A stretch of 64,000 nucleotides of DNA from Armatimonadota bacterium (GTDB lineage Bacteria > Armatimonadota > Fimbriimonadia > Fimbriimonadales > Fimbriimonadaceae), in assembly GCA_018268375.1 (NCBI GenBank), contig JAFDWS010000003.1, positions 62,001 to 126,000 of the forward strand, in the 5' to 3' direction. The notes beneath the pieces are model-generated. The model did not search any database and was not told the DNA's origin. It saw only the letters and a list, made by a program, of their open reading frames with translations. Both the position numbers and the translations under genes were made by a program. Positions within the stretch are counted from its first letter, which is position 1. Each line of letters starts with the position of its first letter. Shown in pieces: positions 32,102 to 39,931 of the stretch.

Positions 32102-33343
32102 TTAAGACTTCTCCTTCGTCCTCTTCGATTCAACCGCGTACACGAGCGCCGCCTCGAAAACCTTTCCCAGCTTCGCAAGGTCGTGCCTCTCCTCGACGTA
32201 CGCGCGTCCGTTCGCGGCCATTTGCTCCAGCCTCTCTCTGGCCGTCTCAGCCAGTGACACCGCACCCTTCGCCAGCGACTCTGGGTCATCGACGGTGACC
32301 GTCACTCCTGCGTCGGCCTCTTCGACCGGGTTGTTCGCGGCCTTGACCGCATAGATGACCGGGCGCGCGGCACCGAAATAGTCGAAAAGTTTGTTGGGGC
32401 TGACTCCCCAGCGGAAGACTGGCGATTCCTTCAGGATCAGCAAGCCCGCGTCCGCCCTCGCCAGCTCTTCGCTGATCCGAGATTTAGGGAAGGGGCCGTC
32501 GAACTCGACGTTTGTCAGTCCCTCGATTCGAGCGCGCTCGACGAGCCTTGGCTTTTCGCCTCCGTCGCCGATCAATCTGAACTTAACCTTTTGGTCAAGT
32601 CCAGCCTCTCGGAGGAGGGCAGCCGCGTCGAGAACGGTGTCAAGGCCGTTGGCGACACCGTGGATGCCGGCGAAGACGACCGTGTAGACCTCGTTGTGAG
32701 GCAGCGGACTGGGCGCGGGCAGGTCGGGCAAGTAAACGCCGTTCGGGATGGGGAAGACGGCGGCGCGGTCGAGCCCTTTGCTCACGAAGTAGTCGGTCGC
32801 CGCAGGCGGGAGGGTGACGACGGAGCCAGCTCTTCGACAAAGATGGTCTTCAATGGCTTGCATCACGAGGATCGCAGGATGACGGGGAGAGAGTCGGCCC
32901 ATCTCTACGAGGCTCTGCGGCCAGATGTCACGAACCTCGAAAACAAAGGCAGCGTCGTGCCGGTCGGCGAGGCGCTCGGCCGCGTAAGCGCCGAACAAGT
33001 GCGGGTTGGACCCGACGACCACATCAGGCGCATCGAGTCCGTTCAGTACGGGCGAGTTGGCGACGGCCGCGGCGAACGAGAGCATGCTGACATAGCGCTT
33101 CACAGTCGAGCCTGGGTAGGCGGGCGTCCGGTGCCATGCAAAGCGCACGCCCTCAACGTCTTCGACAAGCGTGTCGCGGCCCTCGGATAGGCGGGTCTCC
33201 CGCCGTGTCCAGTGATTAAAACTAGAGGCGACCAGCGTTACATCATGACCAGCGAGCCGAAGCTCCTTGGCGAGTGCGAAGGGCCGCAGACCTCCGGGCT
33301 CGCTCGGCGGCACCGCGTATTGGTTGACGATCCAGACTCTCAT
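32102..33343 (-). CDS. Glycosyltransferase family 4, WbuB-like
   Basis: 413 aa retaining GT-B transferase. The ATG at 33343 overlaps the wbpI-type stop (ATGA); the longer open frame upstream lies within that gene. The N-terminal acceptor domain starts MRVWIVNQYAVPPSEPGGLR. FEVRDIWPQSLVEMGRLS is characteristic of WbuB/WcaI-like enzymes. The C-terminal nucleotide-sugar domain has VVFAGIHGVANGLDTVLDAA, FRLIGDGGEKPRL and PNKLFDYFGAARPVIYAV. It adds a sugar to the lipid-linked repeat unit, after the initiating transferase. Confidence 0.9.
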   Translation of the reverse strand: MRVWIVNQYAVPPSEPGGLRPFALAKELRLAGHDVTLVASSFNHWTRRETRLSEGRDTLVEDVEGVRFAWHRTPAYPGSTVKRYVSMLSFAAAVANSPVLNGLDAPDVVVGSNPHLFGAYAAERLADRHDAAFVFEVRDIWPQSLVEMGRLSPRHPAILVMQAIEDHLCRRAGSVVTLPPAATDYFVSKGLDRAAVFPIPNGVYLPDLPAPSPLPHNEVYTVVFAGIHGVANGLDTVLDAAALLREAGLDQKVKFRLIGDGGEKPRLVERARIEGLTNVEFDGPFPKSRISEELARADAGLLILKESPVFRWGVSPNKLFDYFGAARPVIYAVKAANNPVEEADAGVTVTVDDPESLAKGAVSLAETARERLEQMAANGRAYVEERHDLAKLGKVFEAALVYAVESKRTKEKS

Positions 33344-34425
33344 CGTCCGGCCATCACCAAACGGCCCGCTTTGAGTGCCTCGACGATCTTCTCCGCAGCC
33401 TTGCCGTCCCCATAAGGGCTGCCCGGGCGGCCACGACGTCCAAACGAAGCCAAGACAGCCCTGCTGACCTCCGCGCTCGAAGATGGCGGTTGCAAAATGT
33501 TCCACCCCATGTCGACCAACTCCACCCACTCGGTCTCGGTACGCAAAGTGACGCACGGCACCCCATGAAAGTAGGCTTCCTTCTGCAGACCGCCGGAATC
33601 CGTGGCCACCACGCCTGCGTTCCTTGTCAAATGGGCCATGTCCAGGTAGCCGACAGGCTCAATGATCTCAAGACTCGGAGTCGTCAAAGACAGGTCTGCG
33701 ATCGCCTTCTTCGTCCTCGGGTGCAGCGGCAAGACGACCCTGCGCCCCGTTCCCGCGAGCCCTTCAAAGATCGCCCGCAGTGAGTCGGGATCGTCGGTGC
33801 TCTCAGCCCGGTGGACCGTGGCAAGGACGTAGGTGCCGGACTCCAAATCGAGCCCTTGAACGCGAGCCGAAGGCTCCGCGTCCCTTGCCGCCAAAGCGGC
33901 GTCGTACATGACGTCGCCGACTTCGATAACGCTCGCTCCTGATATGCCTTCCCGGGCCAAGTTACCGACCGCGACCGCCGTCGGTGCAAAGCAAATGTCG
34001 CTCAAATGGTCGGTGACGATGCGGTTGAATTCCTCTGGCATGCGCCGGTTGAACGAGCGAAGGCCGGCCTCGACGTGGGCGACAGGAACGTGAAGCTTTG
34101 CCGCGGCCAACGCGCCTGCAGTTGTCGAGTTCGTGTCGCCATAGACCAAGACCCAATCCGGTCTTTCGCCAAGGAGCACGCTTTCGATCCCCTCGAGCAT
34201 TCGGCCAGTCTGAGCACCGTGGCTAGCCGATCCGACCTCCAAGTTATAGGCAGGCGCCGGAATCTGGAGTTCACGGAAAAACTGATCCGACATCGCGTCG
34301 TCGTAATGCTGGCCTGTATGAAGGATCTTCTCCTCGACTCCGCCGGAAGCGGAGAAAGCCCTTGAGACCGCGGCTGCCTTGATGAATTGTGGGCGGGCGC
34401 CGACGACAGTCAGGACTCGGACCAT
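33340..34425 (-). CDS. wbpI: UDP-sugar 2-epimerase, WecB/WbpI type
   Basis: 361 aa non-hydrolysing UDP-HexNAc 2-epimerase. Motifs: RVLTVVGARPQFIKAAAV, ILHTGQHYDDAMSDQFF, VYGDTNSTTAGALAAAK, VAHVEAGLRSFN, MPEEFNRIVTDHLSD, VATVHRAESTDD and the ATDSGGLQKEA donor loop. WecB makes UDP-ManNAc; WbpI converts UDP-2,3-diacetamido-glucuronate to the mannuronate form. WbpI is inferred because wbpA, B, D and E types are all in this window. The ATG at 34425 has a TACAAT box 7 nt upstream. First gene of an eight-gene leftward operon; divergent from wzy. Confidence 0.85.
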   Translation of the reverse strand: MVRVLTVVGARPQFIKAAAVSRAFSASGGVEEKILHTGQHYDDAMSDQFFRELQIPAPAYNLEVGSASHGAQTGRMLEGIESVLLGERPDWVLVYGDTNSTTAGALAAAKLHVPVAHVEAGLRSFNRRMPEEFNRIVTDHLSDICFAPTAVAVGNLAREGISGASVIEVGDVMYDAALAARDAEPSARVQGLDLESGTYVLATVHRAESTDDPDSLRAIFEGLAGTGRRVVLPLHPRTKKAIADLSLTTPSLEIIEPVGYLDMAHLTRNAGVVATDSGGLQKEAYFHGVPCVTLRTETEWVELVDMGWNILQPPSSSAEVSRAVLASFGRRGRPGSPYGDGKAAEKIVEALKAGRLVMAGR

Positions 34426-34432
34426 TAGAGCA

Positions 34433-34438
34433 ATTGTA
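34433..34438 (-). promoter_or_regulatory. -10 box of the leftward polysaccharide operon
   Basis: TACAAT on the minus strand, 7 nt before the ATG at 34425; no Shine-Dalgarno. It would drive all genes down to 26684. Confidence 0.55.
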
Positions 34439-34482
34439 TCTGGTCTCGCACGCGGGGGAAAGGTAACCTCCCCGACCTGCAC

Positions 34483-35820
34483 GTGACTGCTCGGAAGCCG
34501 TCCCGATCCCTGAACTTGCGCATCCTCGTCGTCTTGGCGTGCACCCTCTTTGTCGTCTCGCTCGAATACGTCTACGCCCACATGGACGCGAGGCTGTTCA
34601 GCTTTTTGGGCCTCCGCTACTTGGACATCGGCACGGGTTGGCGCTTTCTGGGCTTGGGTATGGCCGTGCTGCCGTCGCTCTGGATGCCGGTGGTCTTGCG
34701 ACGCCCGTCGATGGTCGCGTACTGGATTCTTTACTTGACGGTCATCGTTCCGGTCATGTGGATCCCTTTCCACACCCTCGACTCCCAGCCCGAGGGATAC
34801 CTGCTCTTCAGCGGCGTGCTCTTGCTTTGCTTCTACTTGCTCGGTTTCGCGTTTCGACTGCCAAGGTGGAGGATTCCGCGGCCGGACATTCCACAGGACG
34901 TCTTCGTCATGGCGACGCTCTCGCTCGTGACGGTGATGACCTTGGCCGTGTGGTCGACAAACGGGTTCCACTTAGACCTCAGCTTCAAGTCGATTTATGA
35001 CCGGCGCCGCGCGGCAGGGGAGGCGATACCGATGGGCTCGTTCCTGTCCTATGTCAAGGGCAACCTGGGCAGTGCACTCCAGCCCTTTGCGTTCGCGGTC
35101 GGCATCGCGAGGCGCTCTTGGATCATGGTGGGTGTGTCGCTCCTGGCCGGCATTGTCGGGTTCTCGGTCGATGGGAGCAAAACGTCCGCCCTGATCCCTC
35201 TCTTTCTCCTCGGGCTCTACCCGTTGATGACGAAGTTCCGCTCTCGGTTCGGAATCGCCGTGCCGCTCATGGGCGCGGCTTTCGTTATCCTCGCAATGAT
35301 CCTCAAAGATTTGACGAAGGATCCCAGGATCCCTGTGGTCACGACCTGGCGGATGTTCGATGTGAAAGGACTGCTTTCGGGTTACTACTGGGAGTACTTC
35401 AGCTCACATCCCAAGATGCTGCTGAGTGACGGCATCCTCCGCGTGTTCTTCGACAACCCGTACAAATACGCCGCCCCCGAACAGATCGGCTACGTCTATT
35501 TCGGGAGCTCTCAGACGAACTCGAACGCCCACGTCTGGGCCTCGGCGTACGGTGACTTCGGTTATTTCGGCATGTTTCTCGTCACTGGCTTGCTGGGCCT
35601 GATCTTCCGCGCGATCGACAGCATGGCCGTCAACCGTGGCTTTCTCATTCCGGCCTTCCTCGCCTCCTTCCTCGGGATGAAGCTTTCCGATGTCGCGCTC
35701 GACACTTCGATCCTCTCTCACGGCACCCTTGCCATTCTCCTCTTGATCTACTTCTTGCCACCGCTCAAGGCGGAGGTTCAAGACGAACCGCTTTCCTTGA
35801 CCCGGCCGGTGCGGGCGTGA
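34483..35820 (+). CDS. wzy: Polysaccharide polymerase, Wzy-like
   Basis: 445 aa polytopic inner-membrane protein with about ten to twelve hydrophobic segments (for example ILVVLACTLFVVSLEYVYAH, WILYLTVIVPVMWIPFH, IMVGVSLLAGIVGFSVDGSK). A larger external loop near residues 280-345 contains the sequence NSNAHVWASAYGDFGYFGMF, a pattern often seen in O-antigen/exopolysaccharide polymerases. Wzy proteins vary too much for a firm motif match, so the call rests on topology and location between wbpI and a GT4 gene. GTG start. It is co-transcribed with the next glycosyltransferase. Confidence 0.75.
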   Translation: MTARKPSRSLNLRILVVLACTLFVVSLEYVYAHMDARLFSFLGLRYLDIGTGWRFLGLGMAVLPSLWMPVVLRRPSMVAYWILYLTVIVPVMWIPFHTLDSQPEGYLLFSGVLLLCFYLLGFAFRLPRWRIPRPDIPQDVFVMATLSLVTVMTLAVWSTNGFHLDLSFKSIYDRRRAAGEAIPMGSFLSYVKGNLGSALQPFAFAVGIARRSWIMVGVSLLAGIVGFSVDGSKTSALIPLFLLGLYPLMTKFRSRFGIAVPLMGAAFVILAMILKDLTKDPRIPVVTTWRMFDVKGLLSGYYWEYFSSHPKMLLSDGILRVFFDNPYKYAAPEQIGYVYFGSSQTNSNAHVWASAYGDFGYFGMFLVTGLLGLIFRAIDSMAVNRGFLIPAFLASFLGMKLSDVALDTSILSHGTLAILLLIYFLPPLKAEVQDEPLSLTRPVRA

Positions 35821-36989
35821 CGGCTACGAGGCCGCGTGCCCAGCAGTTGGACCCGGTGGCCCACGAGGTGGCGGGAGGTGTCCTCCCGAAGCGTGTCTGT
35901 CATATCACCACGGTGCACCAACCGTTCGACGTGCGCATTTTCCTGAAGGAGTGCCGATCGCTGGCTCATGCCGGTTACGATACGCACCTCATTGCGCACG
36001 CGCCCGCGGACACCGAGCGCGACGGTGTCCAACTGCGGACTCTTGGCCCGAGGAAGGGCCGGCTCGCGAGGATGCTTTTGTCTTCTGGCGCCGCCCTTCG
36101 CATGGCGGATCAGGTCGGAGCAGACCTTTATCACTTCCACGACCCGGAGTTGATCCGAGTCGGCCTTGCGCTGAAAAAGCGTGGCAAGGTCGTTGTGTAC
36201 GACGTTCATGAGTCGCACGCCGAGTCAGTGCTGGACCGCGCGTACATACCGGCGCCCTTGAGGCGTGTCGTTTCGGCCAGGGTCGCTTCCGCAGAACGCG
36301 CCGCCGATAAGCGGCTCGATGCCATCGTCGCCGCGACCCCAAAGATCGCCGCTTCGTTTTCGAACCCCAATACGGTCCTCGTCCAGAACTTCCCGATGCT
36401 GGAGGAGTTAGCCTCGCCGGAGAGCGAGCCCTTCCAAAGCCGGCCGCAACAGGTCGTCTACGTCGGCGGGGTGTCGCTCGTGAGAGGCGCCAAAGAAATG
36501 GTGGCTTCTCTGCGGCGAAGCGCGGGCACCACTTTCATCGTGATCGGGGAGCCCGCTGGCGACCTGCCGTTGATCGAATGGGTCGATCCGAGCCTGTCGG
36601 AGCGCGTCAAACTGCTCGGATGGCAACCGCGGGACGAAGTTTCACGCCTGATGTCGCAGTGCCGGGCCGGGTTCGTCCTCTACCACCCGCTCCGAAACCA
36701 TACGGAATCGCAACCAAACAAGCTCTTCGAGTACATGGCGGCCGGCCTGCCGGTGATTGCATCGGACTTTCCCCACTGGCGGAGCTTGGTGGACGAATTC
36801 GGGTGCGGCGTCCTCGTCGACCCGCTCGACCCGGTGGCTATCGGGGACACCCTCGACGCCATGATGACGAACCCGGTTCAGGCGGAAGAGATGGGCAAGC
36901 GAGGGCGTCAAGCTGTCATCGATGTCTTCAACTGGAGCACCCAGGAGCAGGTTTTGCTCGACCTGTACCGGCGCCTCCTCGGTTGCTGA
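35817..36989 (+). CDS. Glycosyltransferase family 4
   Basis: 390 aa GT-B enzyme. N-terminal KRVCHITTVHQPFDVRIFLK is a typical opening for this GT4 subgroup, then YHFHDPELIRVGLALKKRGK and VVYDVHESHAES. The donor domain contains QVVYVGGVSLVRGAKEMV, LLGWQPRDEVSRLMSQC and QPNKLFEYMAAGLPVIASDFP with the catalytic Glu. GTG overlaps the wzy stop by 4 nt. About 25 Pro/Arg-rich residues precede the fold and may be untranslated if a later start is used. Together with the GT4 at 32.1 kb it supplies only two transferases besides the initiating one, so the repeat unit may be short, or further transferases lie outside. Confidence 0.88.
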   Translation: MTATRPRAQQLDPVAHEVAGGVLPKRVCHITTVHQPFDVRIFLKECRSLAHAGYDTHLIAHAPADTERDGVQLRTLGPRKGRLARMLLSSGAALRMADQVGADLYHFHDPELIRVGLALKKRGKVVVYDVHESHAESVLDRAYIPAPLRRVVSARVASAERAADKRLDAIVAATPKIAASFSNPNTVLVQNFPMLEELASPESEPFQSRPQQVVYVGGVSLVRGAKEMVASLRRSAGTTFIVIGEPAGDLPLIEWVDPSLSERVKLLGWQPRDEVSRLMSQCRAGFVLYHPLRNHTESQPNKLFEYMAAGLPVIASDFPHWRSLVDEFGCGVLVDPLDPVAIGDTLDAMMTNPVQAEEMGKRGRQAVIDVFNWSTQEQVLLDLYRRLLGC

Positions 36990-36990
36990 C

Positions 36991-37263
36991 CTAAATCTCG
37001 GGGCGAGCGAGGAAGACGATTTCGAGGTTGCAGGTGCGAGCGTCCGACCTAAGTTCGACAATCAATGCTCCGGCTGAAGGGTCTTCGAGGACTTCGTCAA
37101 CGATGAGCAGGTCCGGGCACCGCCTCAGGCAGGTCTTCAAGCACTCGCGACCGTTCAAAGCGGAGCGAACCCGGTGCCCCTGCTTATGCAAGCTTTGGAC
37201 GATTTGGACCACCGTTGCCTCCCACGGCGAACACACAACCACGTCAAGGCCCTTCTTGCTCAT
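36991..37263 (-). CDS. Truncated, degenerate receiver-like domain
   Basis: 90 aa, resembling the first three quarters of a CheY-type receiver. Beta-1 is GLDVVVCSPWEA, lacking the usual acidic pair. The region SALNGRECLKTCLRRCPDLLIVDEVLED aligns to alpha-2/beta-3 and keeps an Asp (about position 56) at the phosphorylation site. Beta-5 ends VFLARPEI without the conserved Lys, and the protein stops there, about 30 residues short. It may be an inactive receiver with a binding role, or a decayed remnant. It follows wzx on the same strand by 22 nt and its stop is 1 nt from the GT4 stop. Confidence 0.6.
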   Translation of the reverse strand: MSKKGLDVVVCSPWEATVVQIVQSLHKQGHRVRSALNGRECLKTCLRRCPDLLIVDEVLEDPSAGALIVELRSDARTCNLEIVFLARPEI

Positions 37264-37285
37264 CCTGCATTGAGTTCTATCGGTC

Positions 37286-38599
37286 TCAGGGCCGCCGGGT
37301 CGCAGCCGCCAGGACGATTGACCTCCTGCAAGCGACGTAGAGCCAGACGTAGAGCACGACGATCGCGCCTGAGTACACGGCGACAGAAACAGCTGCGGAC
37401 CACTTCAACGACCATGAGAGCCAGAAGCCAACCGCCATCGCAGCCACGATGACGGCGTCCGCGAGGAGCTGCCAGCCTTGTCTTTGCAAGATGTTCAAGG
37501 TGTTCAGCACGGGGCCGACGACGAACATCACCCACCAGGAAACGGCCTGGATTTGGACGAGCACTCCCGCTTCGCGCCACGTCTCGCCGAAGACGAGAGC
37601 GGTCAACGGGCCGCCTGCGAGAGCGAGCGCTCCGAAGGGCACGAGCCCGATCACCGCGAGCCTCTTTACGATTTGGTCGAACGCCCGGAGCATCTTTTCG
37701 GGATCTTCGCGGGCCCAGCGGCTCGCCTCCCCAAGGAAGACTTGGGCCATGCCCTGTCCAAGAAGGGCGACGGGTGCCCAAACGAACCGGATCCCAAAGT
37801 AGTACTGGCCCCAAGTCGAGGAGCCGTAGATCACCGCGATCAGGAAGGTGTAGTTCGTCGTAGCCGTATGGAGCAGCGTGGCCGGGCCGGACACGAGTGG
37901 GAACGACCGAAAGCGCCGCAACGTGTCCCAAGTTCCCTCGATGTCGATGCGCTTGAAGGAGACCTGCTTTTCGCGCCAGGCCTTCAAAGCGATGCTACCG
38001 CCGCCCGCGACACGCCCGACGACGTCGCCAATCACTAGCCCGAGCCCGCCGGCTTTGAGCAAGCCGAGACCGATTTGGCAACCCGCTTGCAGGACGCCTT
38101 GGATGACCTTCGTACCGGCTGCCAATGCGAAGCCTCTTTGGCGGATCGCCCAATAGCTGAATGCTTGGTACACGCCGACCCCGAACACGCTGATTGGGAG
38201 CAGCCACAGGTACTTACGAAGGTCGGGATCCTTGGTCACGGCTCCCAGCCAGCCTCCACCGAGAGCGACGAAGATAATGGTGGCGAGGGCTACGCACAGT
38301 GCTGACCCTAACGCGCCGAACAAGAGCCTTCGTGCTTCGGTCTCTTCTTCGGGCAAGGAGAGCGCCCCTTCATAGCGGAGGCAGACGATGGGAGCGATGC
38401 ACGAAAGCACGGTGGCGAAGGAGCCGAGGGTCGCGATCGCTGCGGGCCCGTAGAGCCTCGAAACGATCGGACTTGCCAAAACCGTAATCAGCTGTCCAGC
38501 GGCGGTGCCGCCAACGAGAATGGCTGTCGCTCGGACGAACGAGCCCTGCGTCGTGCTCTTGTCAAGGGAGCTGGTCAGACGCTCGCGCAGGCCGTTCAC
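37286..38599 (-). CDS. wzx: Polysaccharide flippase, Wzx-like
   Basis: 437 aa polytopic protein of the MATE/Wzx superfamily that flips lipid-linked repeat units across the inner membrane. GTG start at 38599, 38 nt inside the upstream toroid gene. N-terminal FVRATAILVGGTAAGQLITVLASPIVSRLYGP is typical of the Polysacc_synt family. About twelve hydrophobic segments follow, with the conserved region FRSFPLVSGPATLLHT and VFLGEASRWAREDPEKM. A TAGAAT box lies 8 nt upstream of the GTG, suggesting an additional internal promoter. Confidence 0.88.
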   Translation of the reverse strand: MNGLRERLTSSLDKSTTQGSFVRATAILVGGTAAGQLITVLASPIVSRLYGPAAIATLGSFATVLSCIAPIVCLRYEGALSLPEEETEARRLLFGALGSALCVALATIIFVALGGGWLGAVTKDPDLRKYLWLLPISVFGVGVYQAFSYWAIRQRGFALAAGTKVIQGVLQAGCQIGLGLLKAGGLGLVIGDVVGRVAGGGSIALKAWREKQVSFKRIDIEGTWDTLRRFRSFPLVSGPATLLHTATTNYTFLIAVIYGSSTWGQYYFGIRFVWAPVALLGQGMAQVFLGEASRWAREDPEKMLRAFDQIVKRLAVIGLVPFGALALAGGPLTALVFGETWREAGVLVQIQAVSWWVMFVVGPVLNTLNILQRQGWQLLADAVIVAAMAVGFWLSWSLKWSAAVSVAVYSGAIVVLYVWLYVACRRSIVLAAATRRP

Positions 38600-39860
38600 T
38601 CTTGGTGATTCTAGTCCTTTCGAGCAGACAGGCTTCTGCGAGCCCATGACACATCAGGGCTTGCGCCCATCGTAGGGAATCAATGCGCATCGTAGCGCGC
38701 GGATACCTTCGGTAGGCGAAACCGCCGTCTGGAAACATCAGCTCGGCCAGGGAGTATTCGAGCAAGCGCTCCAAAGTCGAGCTCACCTTTCCGAGCAGTT
38801 CGTCCGAAACGATCCTTGACTGAAGGACTTTGGTTAAAAGGAGCATGCTCTCGCCCGCACTGAAGCTGTCCACGGGGTACGTGCTCGTCGGCCGCATCTT
38901 AGGGCACCCGTTCGTCTCAAAGTGGTTTTTGAGATGGAAGGCGAGTCCCTTTTCGAGAGCCTGTCGACACTCCGGCTCGGCCGTTAGTGAGGTGAGGCCG
39001 TGGAGGACCATCGCCGTGTGGTAGTGGTCAATCGGGTTCTCGCCATCAACCGAATCCGTCGCGCTGTATCGCCACGCGCCGTCCTCGCCCTGCTGCTCCA
39101 CGACGAACTTCGCGAGGCGCCACACCATCGGCTGGTCGGCTGGACGCCCGCACCGAAGCAGGAACGCCGCCGTCTCGGCCGAGATGTTGACGACCTGAGA
39201 GTTATCCAAAGGGGTGTAAGAGAGGGCCGTCGAGCCTGTCTCCCTGTCCGTCTTGTTCAAGCCCTCGGTCAAAAACTGGCAACACCGTTGCGCGGCTTCG
39301 AACGGCCAGGCCTGGCCCGTCGCGTCGTGAAAGTCCATCAACGCGGAACCGCAATTGTGCGTCGTGTGACTGACCGCAGCATTTGCTGGAACGTCTCCAA
39401 AGTAGGTTGTCCATGGAAACGGAACCCCCCAACCAAGGCCAACGGGAGAGTCGCCCGGATGGTCGACCAGCCACCGTAGCGCCGACTCCGACTTTTCGAG
39501 CCACCCCGCGCTAGAGTCGAGGCTGTGCGCCGCCAAGCAGGCTTGCGACCAACGCGCCACGCCGCCTGCACTGGCCCGCTTTGGCGTCTTCAGGAACTGC
39601 CTCAGACGCAGCGGTGCAAGAAGTTCGATTGCGAACAGGCCCTTTCGAGCCAAAAGGTTCAGAAGATTGGGTTTGTGGTACGACCTCGCAACGACAGGGA
39701 GGCTCTTGATGTCGAACGGGTCATAGGTTTCGTAGCCAAGCCGCTCACCAAAATCCAGCGCGCTCCAAAGCGCGCTCTCGGCCCGCGTCTCTGCGGTGGG
39801 CATGGTCACCGCAGCCATGTTGACTGTGACAGGATTGGCCGCTTTAAGTGACTTGGACAT
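38562..39860 (-). CDS. Alpha/alpha-toroid protein of polysaccharide locus (VpsJ-like)
   Basis: 432 aa, soluble. The ATG at 39860 follows a strong GAGGAAGG Shine-Dalgarno. The sequence repeats helical pairs as in squalene-cyclase/prenyltransferase or glycoside-hydrolase toroids: FAIELLAPLRLRQFLK, GVARWSQACLAAHSLDSSAG, AETAAFLLRCG, VEQQGEDGAWRYSATD, DHYHTAMVLHGL, and FPDGGFAYRRYPRATMR. The GWGVPFPWTTYFGD block and the YDPFDIKSLP opening resemble proteins I recall annotated as VpsJ-like polysaccharide biosynthesis proteins. Catalytic residues are not identifiable; a uronyl epimerase- or lyase-like role is possible but unproven. It lies between the WbpE-type and wzx genes. Confidence 0.6.
   Translation of the reverse strand: MSKSLKAANPVTVNMAAVTMPTAETRAESALWSALDFGERLGYETYDPFDIKSLPVVARSYHKPNLLNLLARKGLFAIELLAPLRLRQFLKTPKRASAGGVARWSQACLAAHSLDSSAGWLEKSESALRWLVDHPGDSPVGLGWGVPFPWTTYFGDVPANAAVSHTTHNCGSALMDFHDATGQAWPFEAAQRCCQFLTEGLNKTDRETGSTALSYTPLDNSQVVNISAETAAFLLRCGRPADQPMVWRLAKFVVEQQGEDGAWRYSATDSVDGENPIDHYHTAMVLHGLTSLTAEPECRQALEKGLAFHLKNHFETNGCPKMRPTSTYPVDSFSAGESMLLLTKVLQSRIVSDELLGKVSSTLERLLEYSLAELMFPDGGFAYRRYPRATMRIDSLRWAQALMCHGLAEACLLERTRITKSERPARASDQLP
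38608..38613 (-). promoter_or_regulatory. -10 box inside the toroid gene, for wzx
   Basis: TAGAAT on the minus strand, 8 nt before the wzx GTG at 38599. It lies within the 3' end of the preceding coding sequence. Confidence 0.35.
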
Positions 39861-39931
39861 GTCCTTCCTCGAGATCGTCGTCTTTCGCCTGACATTCTCG
39901 GGAGAATCCTTAGAATTCCAAAGGCCCTCTG

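Noticed and set aside
32102..33556. Longer start for the GT4 gene at 33556
   Set aside because: The added N-terminus lies inside the wbpI-type coding sequence and has no relation to GT4; ATG at 33343 gives the standard fold start and an ATGA overlap.
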